64,000 nt of DNA from the NCBI GenBank assembly GCA_016800925.1, contig JABCPU010000147.1, forward strand, positions 1 through 64,000, written 5' to 3'. Both the position numbers and the translations under genes were made by a program. The stretch is from Suillus spraguei (Eukaryota > Basidiomycota > Agaricomycetes > Boletales > Suillaceae). Below are positions 11,817 through 23,716 of this stretch, one piece after another. Each line of letters begins with the position of its first letter. The stretch's first letter is position 1. Under the pieces are notes generated by a model. It was not told where the DNA came from and made no database searches. It was given only the letters and a program-made list of their open reading frames with translations.

Positions 11817-13098
11817 GGTGCAGCAGTTGGTATGGTGTGCGGTAAGTGTGGGATGCTGCCAGTAATGCTAAAGTGGTAAGACGGCCATGGACAAGTGGTA
11901 ACTCCTATAGATGTGAGATGAGTGCTAAAAGGTAAGGTTTCAAGGCCAGCGCCAATATGTTCATTACAATGTGCATCGCGTCGCACCATACTTCTGCCAC
12001 ATGGTCTGCCCATCTGTTAGACCTATGGTACTCAATAGTAAGTCATCCAATCAATGACCTTAAATAATTTCAGGTTAATGTCTATCCACACGCGATGAGC
12101 ATTTGCAGATTGATTGCTTGTCCTTTCATAAACACAATGATTTATTCTTCAGAGCTCCATGCTTCATGTCTCCTGACCATCACCTTTAGACTTTGAGCAA
12201 TATCCCAGTTGCCGTCAATTATGTAGGTTTAGATTGTTCTTCTCTACCCCATAATATGCAGAGAATGATTTGTTCCATGTACTTCTGACGATCAATGATC
12301 ACACACACCAGACTCGGAAGCATGATCCTTCCAAGATTAAACTTCCAGAAAATACCGCCAATACATCAGCGAGGCCTCAAGAATTACTAAAGAGAATGTG
12401 AGGTCAAGCTTTTTCCATCTTAGGTAACAGAATGGTGTTCTCATTGAAATTTGAAGCAACTTCATACTCGATGTGCATGCACATAACTCAAGTTTCCATG
12501 GATGATGGACCACAAAGCTTTGAAGGGACAGCCCAAACAGTTCAATATATGATTGATCATTGATCAGGATGTGAGTTCCCTTTATCTGATCTGGGTAGTT
12601 CAAATGATGTACTTACTGTGTATAGAACAACACAAATTATAAAGTAGGTGCTGCCTCGAGTTACTTATCATCGGAGGTAGAATCATTCATTTTAGGATCA
12701 GCGGTTGAAGTCAGAGGATGGACAGCATTCACTGGCATAGAGTTGGATATCAAGATTCACATTTTACTGATATCATAGTTTGCGCCAAGATTTCAATTGG
12801 TAGCTCCACTGGCCACATCCCTGAACACGCCTCAAGAAGTCTGATGACTTTTTCCAGCAGTGATACATTTGGAAACAGGCATTTATGGGTGGAAGGTCAG
12901 CATCAGCATGGACTTCATTCAGTCTCCGGTTGTGGTTTCCCTTGCCATGCGCCCTCTGCAATTTCTCCTCCCCGAAGCTATTGGTGGTTCTACTTTGTGA
13001 TGTCAATGGTAACTGGGGCAGTTTTTGTGTATAAGATGGCAAGCCAATGTTGCTAGGAAAATACATCCGCATACCTTGGTGTCTGTGCTCCTATCAAT
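11817..13098. other. intergenic, no supported gene
   Basis: AT-rich DNA with only short ORFs on both strands, including a 112-codon + strand ORF at 12718-13056 without recognisable features. I see no LTR, rRNA, tRNA or repeated structure. Confidence 0.5.
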
Positions 13099-13602
13099 AT
13101 GTTGGCTGTGAATACTATTGCACATCGAGTCTCAACTTACTTTTATCGACCCAGTTCACCTTCCGCATCTGACATTCCTGGGGTTTCTGATGATGAACAT
13201 TCTTCAAACCTGACCTCCTTTGAGGATGGGCAAAGTGGACACTATTCCAGCTCTGAGGAAGAGCACTCGCAACTTGTTTCTTTAATTCAGATTACAACTG
13301 CTCAAACATCAATGTATGATTCGTTCATCATAGACACAAGCATTGCCACCAGGCAACCCATATTTCCTACCACTTCAGGTGGACTTGGAGACGTCTACAG
13401 ATGCATACTGAACAGGGATGCAAGTCCAGAAGAAGTAAGCCACATTGATCTTCTCCATGCTTATATTCACATATACTCAGGTCACAGTCAATCTCCATGG
13501 TTCCCAAGTCTCACTGATGCTGACGTTGCCAAAATAAATCATGTATTTTTATGTAGCTTTTTGAATTGCCACGAGTTTGAATTTCATTTCAGTGGAACAT
13601 AG
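13099..13602 (+). CDS. hypothetical protein, possible kinase-like fragment
   Basis: A 167-codon ORF with a serine/glutamate-rich N-terminal part and the segment SGGLGDVYRC near residue 99, which resembles the glycine loop of eukaryotic protein kinases. The expected lysine and the rest of a kinase domain do not follow in this frame. It could be the first exon of a decayed kinase gene or a chance match. It lies just left of the GyA-2 LTR. Expression and function are unproven. Confidence 0.3.
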   Translation: MLAVNTIAHRVSTYFYRPSSPSASDIPGVSDDEHSSNLTSFEDGQSGHYSSSEEEHSQLVSLIQITTAQTSMYDSFIIDTSIATRQPIFPTTSGGLGDVYRCILNRDASPEEVSHIDLLHAYIHIYSGHSQSPWFPSLTDADVAKINHVFLCSFLNCHEFEFHFSGT

Positions 13603-13761
13603 AATCTTGACCACGAAATCAATGTCTGGACCAGATTAAACCATTACTATGTATTACACCTGCATGGTACCATAACAGGGTATGGTCCATTTTGAGCATT
13701 GGTTTCCCCCTGGATGCCAAACGGAACATTGAATTTCTACCTTGATCATGTACATGAAACC

Positions 13762-14238
13762 TGTTACAATTGTACGTGCCCCTATTCATTTCCCCTTTGA
13801 CTCCTTTTACTTGTACATTACATAACATGACTCTGACTCATATGCTCAACGCATCTGTACTATAGTTGCCTTCCTCCTTTGGATATGCACTTACATTCTC
13901 ACGACTCTCTTGATCCGTGCGCACATATTGACCTATTTAAGCACATTGTATTATGCTTGTATACTTTACTTTAATATTACTGGGTTTTACCTGGAATATC
14001 CTTCGCTTAGGTCTCCAACCTAAGTCGTCTTGAATTGTCTCTAAGTCTAAGCACTCCTTAGTCTTAGTCTCTATTCTCGTAGAACCTCTTAGACTTGTCT
14101 TTGAGGCCGAACCCTTGATCGTACTCGGAACATGTTCCTTGTACTTTCACCTTGTCCTCTTCTGGACATTGTAGAACTTCCCAGCAGACCGTCTGTGTCT
14201 TTTCACTGTCGCTGGTGATGCCACCCCAGTTCGTAACA
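13762..14238 (+). repeat. GyA-2 5' LTR
   Basis: 477 bp, TGTTAC...GTAACA. AAGATTAAAGT follows one or two nucleotides after the LTR end, but the partner inside the LTR reads ACTTTAATATT, one mismatch. Confidence 0.88.
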
Positions 14239-14366
14239 AAAGATTAAAGTCACAACTGATTGTCGACTATCCAGTCTTCGACCCTGAACCCTGATAAGCC
14301 CTAATGGACAGCAAGACAGCCCGTGTAGGCACCGAGAAAGTATAACTCACCAGACGAATCATCATC

Positions 14367-15051
14367 ATGATGACCACCAAAGAATTTGAATACAAAATCG
14401 GTCTCCCAACCGGTTTTGATGGAGATCGCGACAACTCTCGTGAATTTATCCAATCATGCAATCTATGCTTCGACATCAACGAAAAGCTTTACACCACCGA
14501 CAAGCAGAAGATTATTTTTATCACATCCTTCATGACCGAGAAAAATGCCAAATCTTGGAAAGAGCAATTTCTTGACCATGCTCAGTCAACCGATACCTCT
14601 GGACAAAAAGTTGGTTATGGGACGTTGTTGGATTTTATGAAAAGCTTTAAAGAAGCCATCAAACCAGTGGATACCAAAGGAACCGCACTAACAAAACTCA
14701 GGGACCTCAAACAAGGAAGCGGTGATCTCCATACCTACATCGCCGACTTTGAGGCACTTGCAGCCAAGGCCCGTATCACTGACGATGCAACAAATTTTCA
14801 ATTCTTCCAAGATGGCCTAAATTTGGGTATCCTTACCAAGCTCTTCACACCAGGAGATGTCTCAGAAGTATTCCGCGAGGTTGTATTGCAATGCGTTTCC
14901 ATTGACAACTCCCACCATCGTCTTCAAGCAATACGAACACGTCATGCTCCGCAACAAAAGAAGAAGAACTATGGGAACGCGCGTTACATACCTAATCGTG
15001 ATTCCAACGCAATGGTCGTAGATCGAATCTCTGACATGGAGAAATACGAAT
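14367..15051 (+). pseudogene. GyA-2 gag, 5' part, open but interrupted
   Basis: An uninterrupted stretch of about 228 Gag codons starts at ATG 14367, the longest clean capsid coding region in the GyA copies (it includes TADF/YIADFEALAAKA-like helical segments near residues 125-140). It ends where foreign DNA begins at about 15052. The remaining Gag codons, with the zinc knuckle, resume at about 16878. The insertion breaks the link between capsid and nucleocapsid. Confidence 0.82.
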
Positions 15052-15747
15052 CTATAAAGTAAGGGGGAAAGGTGGGAGAGTGCTCGCTAGCTCGCATGGC
15101 TTTTGCTTAGGAGCGCTTGCTACGCTTAGCTCGCTTAACACCTTTTTGGAAATTTCTCGTGTGGGTTTTCGAGTGCTGACTCACTGTTGTCCCATTGTAT
15201 GATTGCGTGATGTGATGCGTGATTGCATGATTTGGTCACGTGACTGCGCAGCTGGTGGAATTTGCCATGGGTTGTCTGAAGCTGGGGTAAAACCAAATTA
15301 TTAGAATGGAGCCAAGGCCAGGGAGCCAAAGGGAGTGTGAAGCCAAAAGTGAAGCTAAAAAGGAGTGCAAAGGAGTGGAAAGCAAAAAAGGAGGGCAAGC
15401 AAAAAATGAGTGCAATTGCAGAAGATGGCTAATAGGGAAACTCATCAGGGGCTGGAAGGAGTGGTGGCACCATCAAAAGGCATGGTCAAGTTGTCAGGAA
15501 CAGGTTGATACCTATGACAAGCTACTCCATCAGGCACCAATACCAGGTTGGAAGTTGCCAGCAGGCTGGAAGTGTCCTCCCCCACCCTCAGAAACAATCT
15601 TCTGATAAATTTCTCTTAGATTTTGGATATCAAAGAATCTGAACTTTGTCATTTGAAAAATCATGTTATTTGTTTAAAAAGCTGCTATGATCATTAGGAT
15701 GGAGAGATGGGGGGACAGAAGAGCATGGGGAGGAGAGAATGAAGGCA

Positions 15748-16412
15748 TGGGAGACAGGAGGTGGGAGGTGGGAGATGGGAGACGGGAGACGGGAGACGGG
15801 AGACGGGAGACGGGAGATGGGAGACGGGAGATGGGAGACGGGAGACGGGAGACGGGAGACGGGAGACAGGAGACGGGAGACGGGAGACGGGAGACAGGAG
15901 ACGGGAGACAGGAGACGGGAGACGGGAGACGGGAGACAGGAGACGGGAGATGGGAGACGGGAGACGGGAGATGGGAGACGGGAGACGGGAGACGGGAGAC
16001 GGGAGACGGCAGACGGCAGACGGCAGACGGCAGACGGCAGACGGCAGACGGCAGACGGCAGACGGGAGACGGGAGACGGGAGACGGGAGACGGGAGACGG
16101 GAGACGGGAGACGGCAGACGGCAGACGGCAGACGGCAGACGGCAGATGGCAGACGGCAGACGGCAGACGGCAGATGGGAGACGGGAGACGGGAGATGGGA
16201 GACGGGAGACGGGAGACGGGAGACGGGAGACGGGAGACGGGAGACGGCAGACACAAGACACAAGACGGGAGACAGGAGACACAAGATGGGAGATGGGAGA
16301 CAGGAGATCGGGAGACACAAGACAGGACAGGAGACACAAGATGGGGGACACAAGATGGGAGACACAAGATGGAGATGGGAGGTGGGAGACACAAGATGGG
16401 AGACAGCAGACT
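15748..16412. repeat. 7-bp satellite, GGGAGAC with GGCAGAC blocks
   Basis: Dozens of tandem 7-mers GGGAGAC, with GGGAGAT and ACAGGAGAC variants, fading into ACACAAGAT-type units at the right end. Two blocks of eight to nine GGCAGAC units (about 16006-16062 and 16112-16175) are separated by a GGGAGAC block. Such arrays fit the G3-N4-G3 pattern for G-quadruplexes; the GGCAGAC blocks break it. Because 7 is not a multiple of 3, long stop-free frames arise on both strands; these are not genes. Confidence 0.95.
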
Positions 16413-16702
16413 GGTAAGAGGAAATGAGAGACAGGAGACCAGTAACAGGAGATGGGACACTTGCATGATTTTGTGGTGTGACAACTTAATACTGTTGCCC
16501 CCTATGAAAACTTGACACAAAAGATTTATTCAAGTTAATAGTTTGCAGTAAATAATTTAAAAAAAATCAAAATCAAATGCAATGACATGAGGATGAGATG
16601 GGCAATAAACTCACAAAGATGGTGATGTGGTACTTTTACTTCTCTCAAAATATTGGTCAAAGTTATAATTTATTTCAAGACCTGTTATGATTATTAAAGA
16701 TA

Positions 16703-16783
16703 ATTATTAGGATGAAGCCAAGGCCAGGAAAGGCAAAAAGAGTGTGTAGCACTCTTTTTGCCTTCCTGTGCCTTGGGCAAACA
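16703..16783. repeat. hairpin repeat unit 1
   Basis: Starts ATTATTAGGATGAAG and folds into a stem: AGGCAAAAAGAGTG, loop TGTAG, CACTCTTTTTGCCT. An outer arm pair is CCAAGGC/GCCTTGG. It is followed directly by a related unit. Confidence 0.85.
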
Positions 16784-16785
16784 GA

Positions 16786-16862
16786 ATTATTAGGATGAAG
16801 CCTTAGCCAGGGAGCAAAAGGAGTGCGAAGCACTCCTTTTGCTTCCTGTGCCGAAGGCACAA
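16786..16862. repeat. hairpin repeat unit 2
   Basis: Starts ATTATTAGGATGAAG. The stem is GGAGCAAAAGGAGTG, loop CGAAG, CACTCCTTTTGCTTCC, with outer GCCTT...AAGGC arms. The stem sequence differs from unit 1, but paired changes keep both stems. Confidence 0.85.
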
Positions 16863-16877
16863 CGGGTGGTGGACTCG

Positions 16878-17030
16878 TGCATGAAGAAGGGGCAATGCTT
16901 CGGATGCAAGAAGACCGGACATCACATCCATAACTGTCCAGAAAGAAAGAAGAAAACTCTGCTCTGACAAACCAAAGTCAAGGATGAAGAAGATGAAGAA
17001 ACAGTGAGGCGAGTTGTAGAGGATTTTTGA
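16878..17030 (+). pseudogene. GyA-2 gag, 3' part with zinc knuckle
   Basis: Resumes Gag after the insertion, with CFGCKKTGHHIHNC and an acidic tail, ending in the conserved gag stop at 17028-17030. Separated from its start by the 1.8 kb insertion. Confidence 0.8.
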
Positions 17031-17039
17031 ATTGGAGAA

Positions 17040-20000
17040 ACAAAGATTCAACGTATGTTTCTCCCAATGTATTACTAAGACTTGTATGTGCTGTAGGTGA
17101 AAGAAAAGAACTTTGTGTCCCTATCACCCTTCATTCGCATACTCGCTTGAAATCCGTTGACACCAACGCTGTTATTGATTCGGCGTGGTAGGAACGTTCA
17201 TTTCCGAAGAGTTTGTGAAACTCCATCAAATCACACAACGAAAACTCAAAACACTGTTTCAAGTTACTACAGCAGATGGAACTCTTATCAAAGGAGGACC
17301 GATCACACACTACTGTCTCCTAGTGATCAAGATTGATGAACGCACCATGTATGGAAAATTCAATATCACTAAACTAGGAAGAAGAGATCAAATCCTTCTG
17401 GGAATTCCATGGTTATGCGCAATGAACCCAAGTATAGATTGGGCTGCTGAAACACTAGTTCTCCCTCGAACAATGAAATCAGACGAAATTGAAATTGACA
17501 TGGATACTGATTGGAAGAAGAACGGATTGCCCCTGGTCTTCCACTGCCATCCTAAGAAATGGCAACACTCCCAACTTCTGAGATCCCTCATCATCCCTCC
17601 TATTCCTAAAGATCCCGAACCAGAAGTACGAATGCCGCGTACTACAGACCCCACTCCCCGTGTACAACTGCCACAAGCAGCATCACCAATTCCCCATGTA
17701 GAAAAATGCAAGAACGAATCCGAGCCCGAGCATCGGACCAGACCGGAACCTATTGAGCAACGGCCAATAGAAGCACAGAAGTATGGAAAAAGAAAAGCAG
17801 AAGAAGAAATCCCTGGATGAGATACAAATGTACCAAAATTATCCAAGTTCTACGTTCCTCCGAAGATTCTTCAACATACTTCTTCAGCTTCAATTGAAGA
17901 AATCCCCAAAGAAGAAGAACCCATGCCCTCGTTGATCCCAACAGAGGATGATGACCAATTCAACACTATGCAAGATGTCTGGCATGCACCAGAAGTACAT
18001 GAAATTTCCTCTTACGAGCTTGGAGATGGAGAATTCCTTGTGGAATATGACACCGATGGAGTTAGCATGAGAATCATCGAAGAAGTATCCATGAATACAC
18101 CCCTCACACGTGATGGAACTTCCCAACTCGAACAACTTCCCAACTACTCCACAATCTCCCTTCCTCCTCCGAAATACAGTAATAAAGCTCAGGAATTCGC
18201 GACAGATGAAAAGGAGAAGAAAAAGAAATCTTTTGAAGAATTGGTCCCGGACTATTTGCATGACTTTGCAGATGTCTTTGCTAAAGATGGATTAAACAAA
18301 CTACCTCCTGAACGCCCTGGTATTGCTCATCAGATCGATACTAAACCTGGTTTTATTCCTTGCATGTCTAAGGTTTACCCGCTATCAGAAAAAGAACGTG
18401 CTGCTGTCAAAATGTTCATTGATGAAAACGTTGCGAAAGGCTTCATCTCAGAATCAAAGTCACCCCAAGCTAGTGGCTTCTTCTTTGTGGGAAAGAAGAG
18501 TGGAGAATTGCGCCCCTGTCAAGATTATCGCTACATCAATGATTGGACAGTCAAGAACGCTTATCCACTCCCACTTCCTATTTCCCTTGTCGCACGTCTT
18601 CACAATGCACAGTTCTTTACGAAAATGGATATTTGGTCCGGTTATAATAACATTCGCATCCATCCCGATGATCGCAGGAAAGCAGCATTTACCACAGAAT
18701 TCAGCCTCTTCAAACCAAATGTCATGTTCTTTGGCCTCTGTAATTCCCCAGCAACTTTCCAAGCATACATGAATCGCACCTTCCAACAAGAAATCAACGA
18801 AGGATGGATGGTTATCTACATGGACGATATCCTGATTTTCTCTACGACTATGGCAGAACACCGTGAATGGACAAGACGAGTTTTGATGAAGATACAAAAA
18901 GAGCATCTATTCTTGAAACCGGAGAAATGCACCTTTGATGCAGAAGAAGTGGAATACCTTGGAATGATAATCCGCCCTGGACAAGTTGCTATGGATACCA
19001 CTAAGACTAAAGGAATTGCCGAATGGCCAGTTCCGAAATCTGTAAAAGATGTCCGGTCATTCCTTGGCTTTTGCAACTTCTACCACATGTTCATTTCCCA
19101 TTATTTTGATATTGCCCGACCTCTTATTGAATTAACGAAGAAGGATAAGGTCTTTTATTGGTCAACCGAATGTATGGACACCTTCAAAGAACTGAAACGA
19201 TGCTTCACATCCCAACCAGTACTCCGTAACCCTGATCCTTCCCGACAATTTGCTATTGCTACCGACGCTTCGCTCGTAGCAACTGGTGGAGTTCTCTTGC
19301 AGACTGATGAGAATGGTGTTTATCATCCATGCGCATACCTTTCACAATCTTTGAACCCTGCAGAACGCAATTACCAAATCTTTGATCGGGAACTCCTTGC
19401 CATGATCCAGGCATTGAACGAATGGCGTCATTATCTCGAAGGAAATCCACACCCCATCCTGGTATTCACCAACCACAAGAATCTTCTATACTTTAGAAGT
19501 GCACAGAAGCTTACCCGCCGCCAAGCACATTGGCAACTGATTTTGTCTATTTACAACATTGAACTACATCACGTTGCGGGTACCAAATTGGCAGTACCTG
19601 ATGCACTATCTCGCCGGTCCGATTATGACTCCAGCAAAGACGATAACGAGGACCAGACCCTCCTCCCTGATGCTCTATTCATTCGTCTTATTGACACCGA
19701 TCTGAAGGATGTTTTGTCATCCTCTGACCCCCTCGACGATCCTGTCTTCAAGACAGCATCTGACGCCCTGGATAGTGTATGCCTTCCCCCTATGAAGTCA
19801 GCACTCTCTGACTGAAAGATTGAGGAGAATGTCCTCTATTTTAAGAATTGTGCCTATATTCCACCGGCGCATCATCCCGATATCCTAAAAAGGTATCATG
19901 ATCATCCCACCGCGGGACATCCCGGTAGATTCAAAACTGAAGAACTCGTTAAACAGGAAGCCTGGTGGCCCACTATGGGCTCTTATATTCGAAAATATAT

Positions 20001-20750
20001 TGAGGGTTGCGCCCTTTGTCAGCAAATGAAAGCAGATACGCATCCTGTTCGACCTCCACTTGCCCCGATCTCCTCCTCTGCGACTCGACCCTTTTCCCAG
20101 GTCTCTGTCAATCTTATCACTGACCTCCCTGTCTCTGGAGGCTTTGATAGTATCATGGTCGTGGTAGACCATGGCCTTACAAAGGGGGTAATTATTGTCC
20201 CTTGTTTGAAAACTGTCACTTCCGAAGGCATTGCTAAACTATTCTTGAAACACATTTACCGGCAATTTGGACTTCATGACAAAGTTATGTCAGATCGATG
20301 CCCACAATTCCTATCACGCTTCTCTAAAGAGCTTGCCCGACTTCTCGACTACATCATCGCCCCATCCACAGCTTATCACCCTCAGACTGATGGTCAGACT
20401 GAGAGGCTTAATCAAGAACTTGAAATGTATCTACGCATCTATTGCCGCAATAACCCCGAAGATTGGGTAGAACATCTACCAATCGCTGAATTTGTCCATA
20501 ACCATCGAAAATATGATGCAAGAAACGCATCACCCTTTTATCTAATGATGGGATACGAACCACATGCCATCCCTCATCTGATCCCCGACTCATCCGTCCC
20601 TGCAGCAGAAGATCAAGTACAATTCCTACAGAAGATAAGAGAAGAAGCAATCACCTGCCATAACATTGTGATGCAGACAATGGCTGAACGATCCTGAGGA
20701 GATAAGTACACTCCATGGAAGATCAGAGATAAGGTCTGGCTATCTGCCAC
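17040..20750 (+). pseudogene. GyA-2 pol, truncated, RT-RNase H frame largely open
   Basis: The protease triad is destroyed by a small deletion at about 17181-17190. A 630-codon open stretch (17923-19815) covers the linker, RT (YMDD at about residues 299-302, VIYMDDILIF) and RNase H through DALSRR. It ends at 19813-19815, where TGA replaces a tryptophan TGG seen in GyA-4. The integrase piece at 19975-20697 includes the zinc-binding region and DDE core and ends at a CGA-to-TGA change (20695-20697). Another such change sits at 17818-17820. The chromodomain and ORF3 are lost where GyA-3 begins. The open RT frame makes this the clearest RT in the family. Confidence 0.87.
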
Positions 20751-21224
20751 TGTTACGAACTGGGATGGCGTCACCAGCGACAGTGAAAAGACACAGCCGG
20801 TCTGCTGAGAGTTCTTACAATGTCCCGAAGAGGACAAGGTGAAAGTACAAGGAATGCGTTCCGAGTACTATCAAGGGTCGGCCTTGATGACAAGTCAAAG
20901 AGGTTCTGCGAGAATAGAGACTAAGGCTAAGGAGTGCTTAGACTTAGAGACGATTCAAGACGACTTAGGTTGGAGACCTAAGCGAAGGAGATTCCAGGTA
21001 AAACCCAGTAAGATTAAAGTAAGGAATCTACTACAAGTACACTGTGCTTAAATAGGCCAGTATGTGCGCACAGACCAAGTAACTGTGAGAAGGTAACTGC
21101 ATATCCTAATAAGGAAGGCATGTGTTATACAGATGCGTTGAGCATATGAGTCGAAGTCATGTGACATAATGTACAAGTAAGGGAACAAAGGGGAAAATGA
21201 ATAGGGGCATGTACAACTGTAACA
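20751..21224 (-). repeat. GyA-3 3' LTR (reverse)
   Basis: 474 bp on the minus strand, with TGTTAC start at 21224 and GTAACA end at 20751. It is followed to the right by TTACCCCCG, the reverse of a polypurine tract. Its left neighbour is GyA-2 integrase (flank GCCAC). Confidence 0.9.
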
Positions 21225-21257
21225 TTACCCCCGTATTACGGTGAAAGTCACCGATTT

Positions 21258-21683
21258 TCAAACATCTCTATTGTCGTCATAGACGGGATCATAGTCGTCG
21301 TAGTTGGCGACGTCTTCATCAGCGGCAGATCCTCCTAGCATATAAGCCGCTTCTTCTTCTGCTACAGTCCTCGCCCGTCGACCTTCTTTTCATTGTCGAC
21401 GGTTAATAAGATACTGTTCCCACCTACACAGTGCATCATAAAATCCATTGTCCTTCCAGGTAAGCGTGAATGGGGGTTCTCCACGACGCTGAGGGCAGTA
21501 AATGGACAGATGGGTAGGAGCGTGTCACAGACAGATTTGACACTGGTAGTCGGGACAATTCTTCTGCCGATGTCCAACAATGCTACAGAGTCGGCATTTC
21601 ATATTTTCATCGGTGGTGGATGTAGACATGCGTAGTGGTGATGGTGTAATGATGGGTGTAGGACTAGTGGATCTGGCACGCTT
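21258..21683 (-). pseudogene. GyA-3 ORF3, C-terminal part
   Basis: Encodes the ORF3 zinc knuckle (CRLCSIVGHRQKNC) and Cys/His cluster, then an acidic end with stop at 21258-21260. It is cut on its upstream side at 21683 by the GyA-4 insertion and continues at 29283. Confidence 0.8.
21679..21683. repeat. GyA-4 target-site duplication, left
   Basis: CGCTT directly before the LTR. The partner is at 29283-29287. Joining the flanks across the element restores the ORF3 reading seen in other copies. Confidence 0.9.
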
Positions 21684-22157
21684 TGTTACGAACTGGGATG
21701 GCGTCACCAGCGACAGTGAAGAGACACAGCCGGTCTGCTGGGAGTTCTTACAATGTCCAAAAGAGGACAAGGCGAAAGTACAAGGAACGCGTTCCGAGTA
21801 CGATCAAGGGTTCGGCCTCAGTGACGAGTCAAAGAGGTTCTACGAGAATAGAGACTAAGACTAAGGAGTGCTTAGACTTAGAGACGATTCAAGACGACTT
21901 AGGTTGGAGACCTAAGCGAAGGAGATTCCAGGTAAAACCCAGTAAGATTAAAGTAAGGAATTTACTACAAGTACACTGTGCTTAAATAGGCCAATATGTG
22001 CGCACAGACCAAGTAACCGTGAGAACGTAACTGCGTATTCTAATAAAGAAGGCATGTGTTGTACAGATGCATTAAGCATATAAGGCAAAGTCATGTGACA
22101 CGTCATACAAGTAAAGAAACAAAGGGAAAATGAATAGGGGCATGTACAATTGTAACA
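21684..22157 (-). repeat. GyA-4 3' LTR (reverse)
   Basis: 474 bp, with the reversed polypurine tract TTACCCCCA at 22158. The internal AAGATTAAAGT on the + strand is the self-primer sequence. Confidence 0.93.
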
Positions 22158-22192
22158 TTACCCCCATATTACATTGAAAATCGCCTGACTTT

Positions 22193-23662
22193 TCAAACAT
22201 CTCTGTTGTCGTCATAGACGGGATCATAGTCGTCGTAGTTAGCGACGTCTTCATCAGCGGCACTCCCTCCTAACATATAGGCTGCTTCCTCCTCTGCTAT
22301 AGTCCTTGCCCATCGACCTTCTTTGCGTTGTCGACGGTTAATAAGATACTGTTCCCACCTACGCAGTGCATCATAGAATCCATCGTCCTTCCATGTAAGC
22401 GTAAACGGGGGTTCTCCACGACGCTGGGGGCAATAAAGGGATAGATGGGTAGGAGCGTGTCGAAGGCAGATTTGGCACTGATAGTCAAGGCAATTCTTTT
22501 GCCGATGTCCAACGATGCCACATAGTCGGCATTTCATGTTTTCGTCAGTGTTAGAGGTGGCCATGCGTAGTGGTGATGGTGAAATAACGGGTTTGGGACT
22601 GGTGGATCTAGCACGCTTCTTCCCTTTCTGTCGCGTCATGTGTTTTAAGGCGAAGGTGTTGTCACGCCTAAGCTGCGCTTGTTGTTTATTGGTTAGCGTG
22701 TACGCGGAGGTGGGGAGGCCAGGAGTAGTCCCTCATTCAGCAATCGCAAGAAGTTCATTAGAGGAAGAAGGGGACGTGATGCCGAAGTCTTTTACTAAAA
22801 TTGGCAATACAGGATCCATTGGACCAAATGATGACATAATAGTCATGGGAGGATGGATGTGGAGGTCGCGAAGTCGAGGACCGAGTGTTACCAGCTCAGT
22901 GACAGGGATTCCCAATAGTTTCACGGCCTCACACTGTTCTTTTGTGCAAGGTTCATATAGCCATGAAGGATGGTCAAGAGAGACTATAACGGGAGACGGT
23001 GAGGTCGATTTGTCGATAGGAGACGGGGTTCGGGGGAGAGCGAGGTCGGCTTGTGTTTGTTGTAGATCAGTAATGGCTTCTTCGACTAAGTTTCTGGCTG
23101 CTCTGGTTTCAGCGACTGATTTCTGGATGGTTTCGACAACCGTGTTGGTAAGCTGCCCGATCTCTTGAACAGCAGTGCATAAGCCAGCAAGGGCGTCAAC
23201 ACTAGAATACACACGCGAAGAAGAGGGTACTGGAATAGGAAGTGGCATATCTTCCTGCGGAAAGGGAGGTCGAGCAACACCTGCTCGACGTTTGGCCACG
23301 ATGTGAATAGCTTCTTCAACATTGCTTTTAAAAGAACTGGGAAGCAACAGCATAGCGTAAGAACGAATACATTTTTGAAGATGTAAGAAGCGTTGACGGA
23401 AAGTAGGATCAGTGGTTTCTTTAGCTGTGGCTTCAATGAGAGCAGCGGTGCGGATAATGTTGACGAGGAGGAGGGCAGGAAAGGCGCCTTTTTCTGTGAG
23501 GATCCTTTCAATTTCAAGGGCATGTCCTTCACATAGAAGGGCGGCTTCGATGTAAGAAGTATTGTCGATTTCTGTGGTGAGGGATCCGTAGTTTTCAATA
23601 TCAGAGTCGGAGTCATTGTTGGCAATGGAGACGGGGGTGATGTAGGCAGTGGGGAAAGACAT
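22193..23662 (-). pseudogene. GyA-4 ORF3, zinc-knuckle accessory protein, one frameshift
   Basis: Starts 55 nt after the pol stop with MSFPTAYITPV. The first open part has 309 codons (23662-22733), then a frame change near 22735, then 148 codons to the stop at 22193. The total is about 490 residues. N-terminal part: acidic, then helical with an Ala/Arg/Glu-rich stretch (about residues 190-220). C-terminal part: basic RKKRARSTSP-like segment, CRLCGIVGHRQKNC, a second CxxC/HxxxxxC cluster, WKDDGFYDALRRWEQYL and an acidic tail. No known enzyme motif is seen. The zinc knuckles suggest nucleic-acid binding, perhaps aiding packaging or integration; that is inference. The frameshift could be a sequencing error. 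Confidence 0.72.
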
Positions 23663-23716
23663 TTCGATGGTGGTAGTTGATCAAGTGCTGGTGCGAGTTG
23701 ATTGACTGAAGGATAA

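Larger units (their letters stand above)
15052..16877. mobile_element. 1.8 kb insertion within GyA-2 gag, non-LTR content
   Basis: Aligning GyA-2 gag with GyA-1 and GyA-4 places foreign DNA between CGAAT (15047-15051) and TGCATGAAG (16878 on). No clear terminal inverted repeats or target duplication could be defined. It carries a G-rich 7-bp satellite, hairpin repeats and four copies of an ATTAGGATG(A/G)AG-like motif (near 15296, 15689, 16703, 16786). No transposase is visible. It may be a non-autonomous element or several stacked insertions. Confidence 0.65.
13762..20750 (+). mobile_element. GyA-2, degenerate GyA copy truncated at its 3' end
   Basis: Contains the 5' LTR, leader, gag split by a 1.8 kb insertion, and pol up to the region before the chromodomain. 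At 20751 it is cut by a reverse GyA LTR (GyA-3). The first LTR nucleotides follow the flank AAACC. The LTR is more diverged than the others, and the self-primer match is damaged (ACTTTAATATT). This copy looks older than GyA-4. Confidence 0.88.

Noticed and set aside
15666..16520. Seven long ORFs on both strands (up to 284 codons)
   Set aside because: They translate a 7-bp tandem repeat lacking stops in several frames; no gene structure.
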